This document shows, in pieces, positions 56,370-64,000 of a DNA stretch of 64,000 bases (positions are counted from its first letter, which is position 1; each line of letters opens with the position of its first letter). Where the stretch lies: positions 1-64,000 of the forward strand of contig NZ_KB894435.1 of assembly GCF_000374445.1 (NCBI RefSeq). Reading direction: 5' to 3'. Source of the DNA: Actinokineospora enzanensis DSM 44649 (lineage in GTDB: Bacteria; Actinomycetota; Actinomycetes; Mycobacteriales; Pseudonocardiaceae). The position numbers and the translations under genes are program-made. The notes below the pieces were generated by a model that saw nothing but the letters and a program-made list of their open reading frames with translations, had not been told where the DNA came from and searched no databases.

Positions 56370-58375
56370 GGGTCGCCATCGCCGGTGCCGGGCCGTCCGG
56401 CCTCTACCTCGCGATCCTGCTGCGCAAGGCGGGGCACGAGGTGACCGTGTACGAGCGCAACGCCCCGGACGCCACGTTCGGCTGGGGCGTCGTGCTCTCC
56501 GAGGAGACCCTGGGCGAGCTGCGCGACGCCGACCGGCTCTCGCACGAGCGGATCACCGACGCGCTGGCCCGCTGGTCCACAGTGGATATCCGGCACGGCG
56601 GCGAGACGATCCGCGCGGGAGGCCACTCGTTCACCGCGATCGCCCGCCGGAACCTGCTGGCGATCCTCCAGCAGCGGGCCGCCGAACTGGGCGCAGAGCT
56701 GCGATTCGGTGCCGAGGTGGATGAGCCGCCGGAGGCCGATCTGCGGGTTGCCGCCGACGGCTCGAACAGTCGTACACGCGCGCGGTACTTCTCGGCGAAG
56801 GTGGTCCCGCAGGGCGGCAAGTACGTCTGGTTCGGGACGGATCTGGTGCTGGACGCGTTCACCTTCGCCTTCCGGGAGACCGAGTTCGGCCTGTTCCAGG
56901 CGCACGCCTACCCGTTCGACGAGCACATGAGCACGTGGATCGTGGAGTGCGCGGAACCGGTGTGGCGGCGTGCGGGGCTGGACAGGATGTCGGAGGAGGA
57001 GAGCATCGCGTTCTGCGAGGAGCTGTTCGCCGACGACCTCGCCGGGCACGGGCTGCGGTCCAACCGGTCGCTGTGGCTGGACTTCCCGCTGGTGCGCTGC
57101 CCGAGCTGGCACCAGGGCAACCTGGTGTTGCTGGGCGACGCCGCGCACACCGCGCACTTCTCCATCGGCTCGGGCACGAAGCTGGCGATGGAGGACGCGA
57201 TCGCCCTGGCCGACGCGCTGGCCCGGCACACGGATCTCGACGCGGCGTTGACCGCGTACGAGCTGGAGCGGCAACCGGTGGTAGAGCGGTTCCAGCTCAT
57301 GGCGGGCGATAGTGCTGCCTACTTCGAGCGCACGGCGAACTACACCGGGTTCTCGCCGTTGCAGTTCTCGTTCAACCTGCTCACGCGCAGCGGCCGGGTC
57401 ACGCACGCCGGCCTCGCGCAACGCGACCCGGGTCTGGTGCGGCGCGTGGACGCGTGGTTCGCGAACAACGCTGCTCCGGGCGCGGTGGGTCCGCCGCCGT
57501 TGTTCGCGCCGCTGGCCGCGCTCGACCTGCCCAATCGGTTGGTTGCCGAGGCGTCGGTGGACACGGCCGTGGATCGGGCGCGCGCGGGGACCGGGCTTGT
57601 CGTGGCGGGGCCGGTAGCGGCCACTCGGCAGGGGCGTTCCACGGTCGAGACGCCGTTGTTCGATGAAGCCGAGTGGGCCGCGTTGGCGGACAAAGTGCAC
57701 GACGCGGGGGCACGGCTCGGATTGCGGTTGACACACGCGGGCGCGCGCGCCGCGACCGAGCAGCCCGATGTGCCGTTGCCTGCTGACCGGGCCTGGCCGA
57801 TCGTTGCTGCTTCCCCTGTGCGGTATGGGCCGTTCGCGCAACTGCCGACGGAGTTGACCGGCATCGAGGGGACTGTCCAGGCGTTCCGCGACACGGCGGC
57901 GGCGATAGCGCAGACGGGCGTGGACGTGCTGGAGCTCGATATGGCGGACGGGAACCTCCTGGCGGGGTTCCTGTCGCCGCTGACCAACCGCCGCACGGAC
58001 GAGTGGGGGGACCGGCACGCGTTCCCGTTGGCGGTGTTCGACGCAGTGCGTGCTGTCTGGCCACGGAAGCTGTCAGTGCGGCTGACGGTGGCCGACTGGT
58101 CCCCCGGCGGGACGACCGTGGCGGATGGCATCGCGTTCGCGCGGGCCTTGCGTGAGCACGGCGTCGATCTCGTGCACGTGCGGGCAGGGCACACTCGGCC
58201 GGACTTCCAGCCCGAGTACCGGCGCGGCTACCTGACCACGCTGTCGGACCGCGTGCGCGCGGAGGCGGGCGTGCCGACGCAGGTCGGCGGCTACCTGACG
58301 ACGCTGGACGAGATCAACACCGTGGTGGCCGCCGGGCGCGCGGACCTCTGTGTCCTGGCCGAGGCGGCGCCGTGA
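56366..58375 (+). CDS. 2-Aminobenzoyl-CoA monooxygenase/reductase (two-domain flavoprotein)
   Basis: 669 residues. Residues 1-375 are a class A FAD monooxygenase (GAGPSGLYLAILLRKAGHEV at the start, and the GDAAHTAHFSIGSGTKLAMEDA FAD motif by position 253-274). Residues 385-669 are an old-yellow-enzyme-like reductase (LTHAGARAA, VDVLELDMADGNLL, FLSPLTNRRTDEWG, then VRAGHTRPD). This fusion matches 2-aminobenzoyl-CoA monooxygenase/reductase of Azoarcus and the related salicylyl-CoA 5-hydroxylases. The OYE part is about 285 residues, shorter than a free OYE. Next to an aryl-CoA ligase and across from kynureninase, the aminobenzoyl-CoA reading is preferred: hydroxylation at C5 and ring reduction without aromatic ring cleavage. 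Confidence 0.9.
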   Translation: MRVAIAGAGPSGLYLAILLRKAGHEVTVYERNAPDATFGWGVVLSEETLGELRDADRLSHERITDALARWSTVDIRHGGETIRAGGHSFTAIARRNLLAILQQRAAELGAELRFGAEVDEPPEADLRVAADGSNSRTRARYFSAKVVPQGGKYVWFGTDLVLDAFTFAFRETEFGLFQAHAYPFDEHMSTWIVECAEPVWRRAGLDRMSEEESIAFCEELFADDLAGHGLRSNRSLWLDFPLVRCPSWHQGNLVLLGDAAHTAHFSIGSGTKLAMEDAIALADALARHTDLDAALTAYELERQPVVERFQLMAGDSAAYFERTANYTGFSPLQFSFNLLTRSGRVTHAGLAQRDPGLVRRVDAWFANNAAPGAVGPPPLFAPLAALDLPNRLVAEASVDTAVDRARAGTGLVVAGPVAATRQGRSTVETPLFDEAEWAALADKVHDAGARLGLRLTHAGARAATEQPDVPLPADRAWPIVAASPVRYGPFAQLPTELTGIEGTVQAFRDTAAAIAQTGVDVLELDMADGNLLAGFLSPLTNRRTDEWGDRHAFPLAVFDAVRAVWPRKLSVRLTVADWSPGGTTVADGIAFARALREHGVDLVHVRAGHTRPDFQPEYRRGYLTTLSDRVRAEAGVPTQVGGYLTTLDEINTVVAAGRADLCVLAEAAP

Positions 58376-59127
58376 CGCACCGTTTCGCCGAACTCACCAC
58401 CGCCCAGGCCGCCGCGCTGCTGGCCGGGCCACGTACGCCGGTGTTGCTGCTGCCGGTGGGCGCGATCGAGCCGCACGGGCCGCACGCGCCGCTGGAGACC
58501 GACCCGATCATCTCCGCCGGGATGTGCGCCCGTGCCGCCGAACGACTGGCCGGCAGTCCGGACGTGCGGGTGTTGATCCTGCCGCCGCTGCCCTACGGGG
58601 TGACCGAGTTCGGTGTCGGGTTCGCGGGCGCGGTCGGGATCGGCGCGGACACCCTGCACGCGCTGGTGGTGGAGATCTGCTCGACATTGGCCTCCCAGGG
58701 TTTCCGGAATGTGGTGATCGTGAACAACCACTTCGAGCCGGGACAGGTCGCGACACTGCGCCGGGCCGTCGACACGCTCGCGGCCCGGGGCGTGCGGACC
58801 GGTTACCTGGACCTGGTGCGGCGGTCGGTGGCGAGCAGGCTGACCGAGGAGTTCCGGTCCGGGTCCTGTCACGCGGGGCGCTACGAGACGTCGTTGGTAC
58901 TGGCAGACCGGCCTGATCTGGTCGACACCACGGCCATGTCGGCCCTGCCCGCGCTGTCGGTGGACATGCCCGCCGCGATGGCCGCCGGACACGCGAGCTT
59001 CACCGCGCTGGGTATGGACCGCGCCTACTGCGGTGCCCCGGCCGAGGCCACGGCCGAGGAGGGGCACGCCACCTTCGCCACGCTCACCGCCCTGCTACTG
59101 GACGTCATCCACGACCAGGTGAGCTGA
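58372..59127 (+). CDS. Creatininase-family metal amidohydrolase
   Basis: 251 residues. LLPVGAIEPHGPHAPLETD gives the family metal ligands Glu, His and Asp; NNHFEPG and CHAGRYETSL supply the rest. These enzymes hydrolyse cyclic or small amides and some formamides. GTG start, overlapping the monooxygenase stop. Within this operon it might be the missing N-formylkynurenine formamidase, since no KynB-type gene is present, or act on a ring-derived amide. Confidence 0.88.
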   Translation: MTHRFAELTTAQAAALLAGPRTPVLLLPVGAIEPHGPHAPLETDPIISAGMCARAAERLAGSPDVRVLILPPLPYGVTEFGVGFAGAVGIGADTLHALVVEICSTLASQGFRNVVIVNNHFEPGQVATLRRAVDTLAARGVRTGYLDLVRRSVASRLTEEFRSGSCHAGRYETSLVLADRPDLVDTTAMSALPALSVDMPAAMAAGHASFTALGMDRAYCGAPAEATAEEGHATFATLTALLLDVIHDQVS

Positions 59128-59146
59128 CCGCACGAGAGGAGAGAAG

Positions 59147-60673
59147 GTGCGCCCCGACGAGCCGTTGAACCTCGCCGCCCGTTTCCTCGACCGCAACCGG
59201 CCGGACCGGACCGCCCTGTTCACCCCTGCCGGTCCTGTCACATATGGAGAACTGGCAGAGCTGACCAACCGTATCGGCAACGCACTGCTGGAAGTCGGTG
59301 TGCGCGCACATGACCGGGTGCTGTTGGCACTGTCCGACGGAGTGGAGTTCGTCGCCGCCTGGTACGCCGCGCAGAAGATCGGCGCGGTGACGGCCGAGGT
59401 GTACACGTTCCTCACGGCGAAGGACTACGCGTACTACCTCGACTACACCGGCGCAACCGCTGTCATCGCCGACACCACCACCCTGGACCGGTTACGCGAG
59501 GCCGCGACGGACGACCTGACGGTGTTGGTCGTCGGCGCGGCGGGGATCTACCTGTATCCGGACGAGCACGACCTGGACGAGCTGGCCCGGCACTCATCGT
59601 CCACTTTAGACGCTTTCGAGACCCGTTCGGATGACGTGGTGCTGTGGAAGTTCACCACGGGTAGCACGGGGGCGCCGAAGGCCTGCCCGCACCTGGCAGG
59701 CACGCCGGGGCTCAGCTCGCAGTGGTACGGGCGGGATGTGCTGGGGCTGAGCGGCGAGGATGTGGTGCTGCCGGTGCCGAAGCTGTTCTTCGGGTACGCG
59801 CGGGACCTGACCGCGCTGTTCCCGTTCGACGTCGGCGCGGCGGGGGTGGTGTTCCCGTGGCGCACGACGGTCGAGCTGATCTTCTCGTTGATCGCCGAGC
59901 ACCGGCCGACGGTACTGGTGAACGTGCCGACGATGATGGCCGCGATGGTCGCCCACCCGGACGCGGGCGCGCAGGACCTGAGCTGCCTGCGGCTGTGCAC
60001 GTCGGCGGGCGAGGCGCTGCCCGCCGAGCTGCACCGCAAGTGGGACAAGGCGTTCGGGGTCGAGGTGGTGGAGGGGATCGGGTCGTCGGAGGCGTACCAC
60101 ATCTACATCTCCAACCGCCCGGGGGCGATTCGCCCGGGAAGCATGGGAACGCTCGTCCCCGGCTACACCGCCCGCGTGGTCGACCCCGACGGCGCGGACC
60201 TGCCCGACGACACCACCGGCATGCTCGAACTCACCGGCGCCACGGCGGCCCTGGAGTACGTGGGCGACCGGGACCGGACGACGATCACCTTCCCGGGGGG
60301 CGGCGTCGTGCGAACGGGTGACCTGGTGAGCCGCGATCCCGATGGACGGTTCCACTATCGAGGACGGGCGGACGATCTGTTGAAGGTGAGCGGGATCTGG
60401 GTGGCACCGAGCGAGATCGAGCACTGCCTGATCGGCCATCCCGACGTGGTCGAGTGCGCGGTGGTGGGACACGAGGTCGCCGGGTTGGTGCGGCCGTACG
60501 CGTTCGTGGTCCGGGCGGGCGAGGGAAATGCGGACGCGTTGCGGCAGTACGTCCGGGATCGGCTGTCCCCGCACAAGACACCGGAACGGGTGGTCTTCGT
60601 CGACGAGCTCCCCCGCACCACCAACGGCAAACTCGACCGCCGGGCCCTGCGCGCACTGGAGGTGGCCCCGTGA
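59147..60673 (+). CDS. Aryl-CoA ligase, probably 2-aminobenzoate-CoA ligase
   Basis: 508 residues of the benzoate-CoA ligase branch of ANL enzymes. AMP motif KFTTGSTGAPKACPH near 167-181, LCTSAGEALP, IGSSEAYHIYISN, hinge GRADDLLKVSGIWVAPSEIE, and the C-terminal Lys in TTNGKLDRR. It activates an aromatic acid as CoA thioester; anthranilate from kynureninase is the expected substrate. GTG start behind GAGGAGAGAAGG. Two TTA codons (59492, 59606) are unusual. Confidence 0.92.
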   Translation: MRPDEPLNLAARFLDRNRPDRTALFTPAGPVTYGELAELTNRIGNALLEVGVRAHDRVLLALSDGVEFVAAWYAAQKIGAVTAEVYTFLTAKDYAYYLDYTGATAVIADTTTLDRLREAATDDLTVLVVGAAGIYLYPDEHDLDELARHSSSTLDAFETRSDDVVLWKFTTGSTGAPKACPHLAGTPGLSSQWYGRDVLGLSGEDVVLPVPKLFFGYARDLTALFPFDVGAAGVVFPWRTTVELIFSLIAEHRPTVLVNVPTMMAAMVAHPDAGAQDLSCLRLCTSAGEALPAELHRKWDKAFGVEVVEGIGSSEAYHIYISNRPGAIRPGSMGTLVPGYTARVVDPDGADLPDDTTGMLELTGATAALEYVGDRDRTTITFPGGGVVRTGDLVSRDPDGRFHYRGRADDLLKVSGIWVAPSEIEHCLIGHPDVVECAVVGHEVAGLVRPYAFVVRAGEGNADALRQYVRDRLSPHKTPERVVFVDELPRTTNGKLDRRALRALEVAP

Positions 60674-61359
60674 GCAGGCGAGTGGTCGTCACCGGCGGGA
60701 CGCGCGGGATAGGGGCGGCGGTGGTGGCGTTGTTCCGGGACAGGGGTGCCGACGTGGTGGCCGCCGGGCGCGGGGATTTCGACGTGGCCGATGAGGCGGC
60801 GGTGACCGCGTTCTTCCGGGAGCTGGGGCCGGTGGACGTGTTGGTCAACAGCGCGGGTGTGTCCGCGGCTGCGCCCCTCAAGCGGACGACAGTGGCGCAG
60901 TGGCGGGAAATGCACGAGGTCAACGCGTTGGGAGCGTTCCTGTGCACACGGGCCGTGTTGCCCGGGATGGTGGAACGGGACTTCGGCCGGATCGTCACCG
61001 TGGCGTCCACGGCCGGACGCGCCGGTTACCGCTACACCGCCGCCTACTCCGCGTCCAAGCACGCCGCCGTCGGGCTCACCCGGGCGGTGGCGGCCGAGGT
61101 CGCGGGGTCGGGGGTAACGGCGAACGCCGTGTGTCCGACGTATGTTCGCACGGACATGACCGCCGGGTCGGTCGCCGCCATCGTGGACCGCACCGGCAAA
61201 CCACCGGACGAGGTCGAGGCGGCGCTGGCCGCGGCGGCCCCGCTGGGCCGGTTGCTGGAGCCCGCCGAGGTGGCGTTCGCGGTGGCGTTCCTGGCCGCCC
61301 CGGAGGCGGCCGCGATCAACGGCCAGGCCCTGGTGCTGGACGGCGGTGGCCTCCCGTGA
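60670..61359 (+). CDS. Short-chain dehydrogenase/reductase
   Basis: 229 residues. Cofactor motif TGGTRGIG (9-16 region), NSAGVS, catalytic Ser in VASTAG, and YSASK (Tyr and Lys). It probably oxidises a hydroxyacyl-CoA formed after hydration or reduces a keto group on the former ring. The start overlaps the ligase stop (GTGA). Confidence 0.93.
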   Translation: MSRRVVVTGGTRGIGAAVVALFRDRGADVVAAGRGDFDVADEAAVTAFFRELGPVDVLVNSAGVSAAAPLKRTTVAQWREMHEVNALGAFLCTRAVLPGMVERDFGRIVTVASTAGRAGYRYTAAYSASKHAAVGLTRAVAAEVAGSGVTANAVCPTYVRTDMTAGSVAAIVDRTGKPPDEVEAALAAAAPLGRLLEPAEVAFAVAFLAAPEAAAINGQALVLDGGGLP

Positions 61360-61441
61360 CCGGGGGCCTGCGGCTCCGGCGACGCTCGACAGGCCGCCGG
61401 AGCCGCGTTCTCCCACTGGTGACCATGTCCGAAGGAGCCGT

Positions 61442-62260
61442 ATGAGCCCGTTCCGCGCGTCCGCGGGGATCACCCCGCACTGGGACCACTTCGACCTCGA
61501 CGTCACCGACGGCGTGGCGACCGTGACGTTCACCCGACCGGAGAAGCTGAACGCGCTCACCTTCGCCGTCTACGCCGACCTGCGCGACCTCGTCGCCGAA
61601 CTCCCGCACCGGGGCGACGCGAAGGTGTTGGTACTGCGCGGCTCCGGTCGCGGGTTCTGCTCCGGCGGCGACGTCGAGGAGATCATCGGCGAGCTGCGCG
61701 CGATGGCCCCGGCCGAGCTGCTGGAGTTCACCCGGATGACCGGCGCCGTCGTCCGCGCCCTGCGCGAGTGCCCGCTGCCGGTACTCGCCGCGATCAACGG
61801 CGTCGCCGCGGGCGCGGGCTCGGTGCTCGCCCTGGCCGCCGACTTCCGCCTGCTGGCGCCCACCGCGTCGTTCGCCTTCCTGTTCACCCGGGTCGGCCTG
61901 GCGGGCGCCGACATGGGCTCGGCCTACCTGCTGCCCCGGCTGATCGGCCTCGGCCGCGCCACCGAACTGCTGATCCTCGGCGACCGGATCGACGCCGCCC
62001 GCGCCGAACACCTCGGCCTCGGCACGCTGGTCGACGACCTCGACACCGCGACCACCGCGCTGTCCCGCAGGCTGGCCGACGGCCCGGCACTGGCCTACTC
62101 GGCCACCAAGGTCCTGCTGACCCGCGAACAGGACATGGACCTGGGCTCGGCGATCGAGCTGGAGGCCATCACCCAGGCCCTGCTGATGAAGTCCACCGAC
62201 CACACCGAGTTCTACGCCGCCTGGCAGGCGGGCCGCGCCCCGGTCTGGACCGGCCGATGA
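61442..62260 (+). CDS. Enoyl-CoA hydratase/isomerase
   Basis: 272 residues of the crotonase family: FTRPEKLNALTF, oxyanion hole GSGRGFCSGGD and INGVAAGAGSVLALAADFR, then FLFTRVGLAGADMGSAYLLPRLIG with Asp in the second catalytic position. It may hydrate the unsaturated ring or hydrolyse the 2-oxocyclohexane ring as BadI-type members do. GAAGGAG stands before the ATG, 82 bases after the SDR gene. Confidence 0.92.
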   Translation: MSPFRASAGITPHWDHFDLDVTDGVATVTFTRPEKLNALTFAVYADLRDLVAELPHRGDAKVLVLRGSGRGFCSGGDVEEIIGELRAMAPAELLEFTRMTGAVVRALRECPLPVLAAINGVAAGAGSVLALAADFRLLAPTASFAFLFTRVGLAGADMGSAYLLPRLIGLGRATELLILGDRIDAARAEHLGLGTLVDDLDTATTALSRRLADGPALAYSATKVLLTREQDMDLGSAIELEAITQALLMKSTDHTEFYAAWQAGRAPVWTGR

Positions 62261-62655
62261 CCCCGCACCGGATCGTGACCGCCCCCGACCTCGCCCCACC
62301 CGTCGGCTTCGCCCACGCCGTCGTCGCCGCCCCCGGCCACATGGTGCACCTGGGCGGCCAGACCGCCCAGGACCACACCGGCGCGATCGTCGGCACGACC
62401 ATGCCGGAACAGTTCGACCAGGCCGCCGCCAACGTCACCGCGGCCCTGCGCGCCGCGGGCGCCCGGCCGGAACACCTGGTGTCGCTGACCATCTACGTCA
62501 CCGACGTGCCCGCCTACCGCGCCGCCCTCACCGAGCTGGGCCCGCTGTGGCGCAAGCACTTCGGCCGCCACTACCCCGCCGTCGCCCTCATCGGCGTCCA
62601 GGCCCTCTTCGACACCACCGCCCTCATCGAACTCGTCGGCAGTGCTGTTGTTTGA
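62257..62655 (+). CDS. RidA-family enamine/imine deaminase
   Basis: 132 residues of the RidA/YjgF/UK114 family: HMVHLGGQTAQDHTG, FDQAAANVTAALRAAGARPEHLVSLTIYVTDV and YPAVALIGVQALF. The family Arg that binds the substrate carboxylate (normally in an R-x-x-V-x-V segment) is not in its place, so this belongs to an Arg-lacking subgroup. The start overlaps the hydratase stop (ATGA). It may hydrolyse the enamine left by ring reduction of aminobenzoyl-CoA and free the ammonia. Confidence 0.9.
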   Translation: MTPHRIVTAPDLAPPVGFAHAVVAAPGHMVHLGGQTAQDHTGAIVGTTMPEQFDQAAANVTAALRAAGARPEHLVSLTIYVTDVPAYRAALTELGPLWRKHFGRHYPAVALIGVQALFDTTALIELVGSAVV

Positions 62656-62782
62656 TCCCGCCGCCTTGTTCTTTGTGATCCCGCCACCCACTGTGTTCTT
62701 TTGCTCCCGCCACCCACTGTGTTCTTTTGATCCCGCCACCCACTGTGTTCTTTTGCTCCCGCCACCCACCCCCTCGTCCCCG
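62656..62782. repeat. 26-bp tandem repeat after the RidA gene
   Basis: Units begin at 62656, 62679, 62705, 62731 and 62757, with spacing 23, 26, 26 and 26. Each has TCCCGCCACCCACTGTG then TTCTTTT. The first unit is degenerate and runs on directly from the stop codon; the last is cut short. Frames through it are only repeats. Confidence 0.88.
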
Positions 62783-63258
62783 CCCGGCATCGTCCCGGCC
62801 TGGCGGCCCTACGGTCACCACGGCACCGAAGGGCGTCGCGGGACGAACCACCGCAGACCCGGCCAGGTCACACGATGGCAAGTCCCCGCAAGAACGACCG
62901 TACTACCGCCCCGGCCCCGGCAAGAGCCCGGAAACCGCCCTGTGGATGAAAAGAGCTACCCGCCAGAAACCTGTGGACAACCCTCACCCACAACCCACAA
63001 CCCGACCATGATCAACCCCGCGACAGCCCCGCAACGCAGCCCCCTCCCACCCAGGGGGGCGGGCCCCACAACAACACCGTACCGCCCGCCAAGCCCTGTC
63101 AATAGACCGGAAATCGGCCTGTGGACAGGAAAGGCTACCGACGAGAAACCTGTGGACAATCCGCCGTCGCAAGCCCGTGCGTAACCCGCCCACGACATCG
63201 GGTCAAGAGCGAGAGACGCGCCTGTGGATGGATGGCACTACCGGGAAGGAACCCGTGG
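62783..63258. other. Gap with DnaA boxes before the acyl-CoA dehydrogenase
   Basis: About 475 bases without a gene. Exact TGTGGACAA at 62972 and 63151, with TGTGGATGA, TGTGGACAG and TGTGGATGG relatives at 62941, 63119 and 63222. A degenerate relative of the family-2 repeat (ATGATCAACCCC, then CCCCTCCCACCC and a GGGGGGCGGGCCCC run) is at 63007-63067. Confidence 0.6.
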
Positions 63259-64000
63259 ATGAGACTGTCACCGGAGTGCCTGCACCTGCTCGACCACACC
63301 GAATCCCTCGCCCAAGGTCCACTGAGGACGCACCAGCACACCCCCGGCCGGATCAACCGCCCGCTCCTGCGCGCGCTGGCCGACCACGGCCTGCTCCCGC
63401 ACCTCTTCCGGCACGAGCACGGCGCCAAGGCCCTCGACCTCTGCCTCATCCGCGAGGCCCTCGCCCGCCACCACACCGAGGCCGAGACCGCCTTCGCCCT
63501 GCAGGGCCTGGGCGCCTACCCGATCCTGCTCACCCAGCCGCACAACCCCTGGCTGTCCAAGATCGCCGACGGCACCGCCGCCGCCGCGTTCGCGCTCACC
63601 GAGCCGGACGCCGGATCCGATGCCGCCCACCTCGCCCTCCAGGCCCGCGAGGACGGTGACGGTTACCTGCTCACCGGCGAGAAGTCCTACATCTCCAACG
63701 CCCCCGAGGCCGACGTCTACTCCGTCTTCGCCCGCACCACCCCGCACGCGGGCGCGCGCGGGATCACCGCGTTCGTCGTCCCCGGCGACGCCGACGGCCT
63801 CCACGGCGAGCACGTCGACCTCATCTCCCCGCATCCCATCGGCATGCTCCGCTTCGACGGCGTGCGTGTCGGCCGTGACCAGGTGCTGGGCGAGGTCGAC
63901 GGCGGCTGGGCGGTCGCCATGCGGACGCTGGACATGTTCCGGCCGAGTGTGGGCGCGTTCGCCGTGGGCATGGCGCAGGCCGCGCTGGACGCCGCCGTCG
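63259..64000 (+). CDS. Acyl-CoA dehydrogenase (partial)
   Basis: The window ends after 247 residues. The visible part has the N-terminal helical domain and the FAD/substrate region of the family: FALTEPDAGSDAAHLA, YLLTGEKSYISNAPEADVY and ITAFVVPGD, then MLRFDGVRVGRDQVLGE. It should oxidise an acyl-CoA in the lower part of the aminobenzoyl-CoA route. The ATG is preceded by GGAAGGA. A 603-base repeat-rich gap separates it from the RidA gene, so it may have its own promoter. Confidence 0.9.
   Translation, partial: MRLSPECLHLLDHTESLAQGPLRTHQHTPGRINRPLLRALADHGLLPHLFRHEHGAKALDLCLIREALARHHTEAETAFALQGLGAYPILLTQPHNPWLSKIADGTAAAAFALTEPDAGSDAAHLALQAREDGDGYLLTGEKSYISNAPEADVYSVFARTTPHAGARGITAFVVPGDADGLHGEHVDLISPHPIGMLRFDGVRVGRDQVLGEVDGGWAVAMRTLDMFRPSVGAFAVGMAQAALDAAV

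Noticed and set aside
62642-63184. 180-codon plus-strand frame and glycine-rich minus-strand frames after the RidA gene
   Set aside because: They are translations of the 26-bp tandem repeat and the DnaA-box gap.

Overview
The window is about 70% G+C, uses many GTG starts, contains rare in-frame TTA codons, and packs genes into operons with 4-base GTGA/ATGA overlaps. It carries actinobacterial control sites: an IdeR/DmdR-type iron box, a LexA box of the mycobacterial form, and a DasR-type dre site. All of this fits a filamentous actinomycete, probably of the Pseudonocardiales. No rRNA, tRNA, CRISPR array, phage or intact insertion sequence was seen.

Layout. 1-12.4 kb: a catechol-siderophore locus on the minus strand. 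It holds a DhbF-like NRPS (C-A(Gly)-PCP-C-A, cut by the window start), an MbtH protein, a siderophore-interacting reductase, an alpha/beta hydrolase, two IrtAB/YbtPQ-type ABC half-transporters and two FecCD permeases, with three iron-box-like sites. 12.7-16.4 kb: a small ABM-domain monooxygenase, a luciferase-like oxidoreductase and an Hsp70-like ATPase fused to a membrane domain. 16.4-23.0 kb: a peptide ABC transporter with a DppC-DppD fusion, led by a CocE-type hydrolase. 23.2-27.6 kb: a six-gene overlapping operon (GntR, nitrilase, DUF2848, HpaB, cupin, HpaC), probably for aromatic or heteroaromatic catabolism. 27.7-31.6 kb: TetR with a divergent esterase, an alcohol dehydrogenase and a secreted SGNH esterase.

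32.3-36.5 kb: an unusual three-gene operon encoding a radical SAM protein, an ATP-grasp/PLP-decarboxylase fusion, and a transglutaminase-like protein with an octapeptide-repeat N-terminus. I do not recognise it as a described pathway, and it is the best candidate for a new system here. 36.8-44.0 kb: DNA-repair genes (Ada-AlkA fusion, Ogt, LigD-type polymerase) among MscS, a prolyl iminopeptidase, an anti-sigma-type ATPase and a Ppx/GppA protein, ending with a small gene behind a perfect LexA box. 44.0-52.5 kb: a BAHD-type acyltransferase with a leader peptide, a GH18 chitinase with a dre site, a membrane protein, a two-component system between copies of an intergenic repeat, a secreted protein and a cation diffusion facilitator.

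52.5-64 kb: two divergent operons that together describe tryptophan catabolism through the 2-aminobenzoyl-CoA route. Tryptophan dioxygenase and kynureninase, with a PaaX-like regulator, read leftwards. A luciferase-like oxidoreductase, an aminobenzoyl-CoA monooxygenase/reductase, a creatininase-family amidohydrolase, a CoA ligase, an SDR, an enoyl-CoA hydratase, a RidA protein and an acyl-CoA dehydrogenase (cut by the window end) read rightwards.

Scattered through five intergenic gaps are repeats that carry ten exact actinobacterial DnaA boxes (TGTGGACAA or TGTGGATAA).
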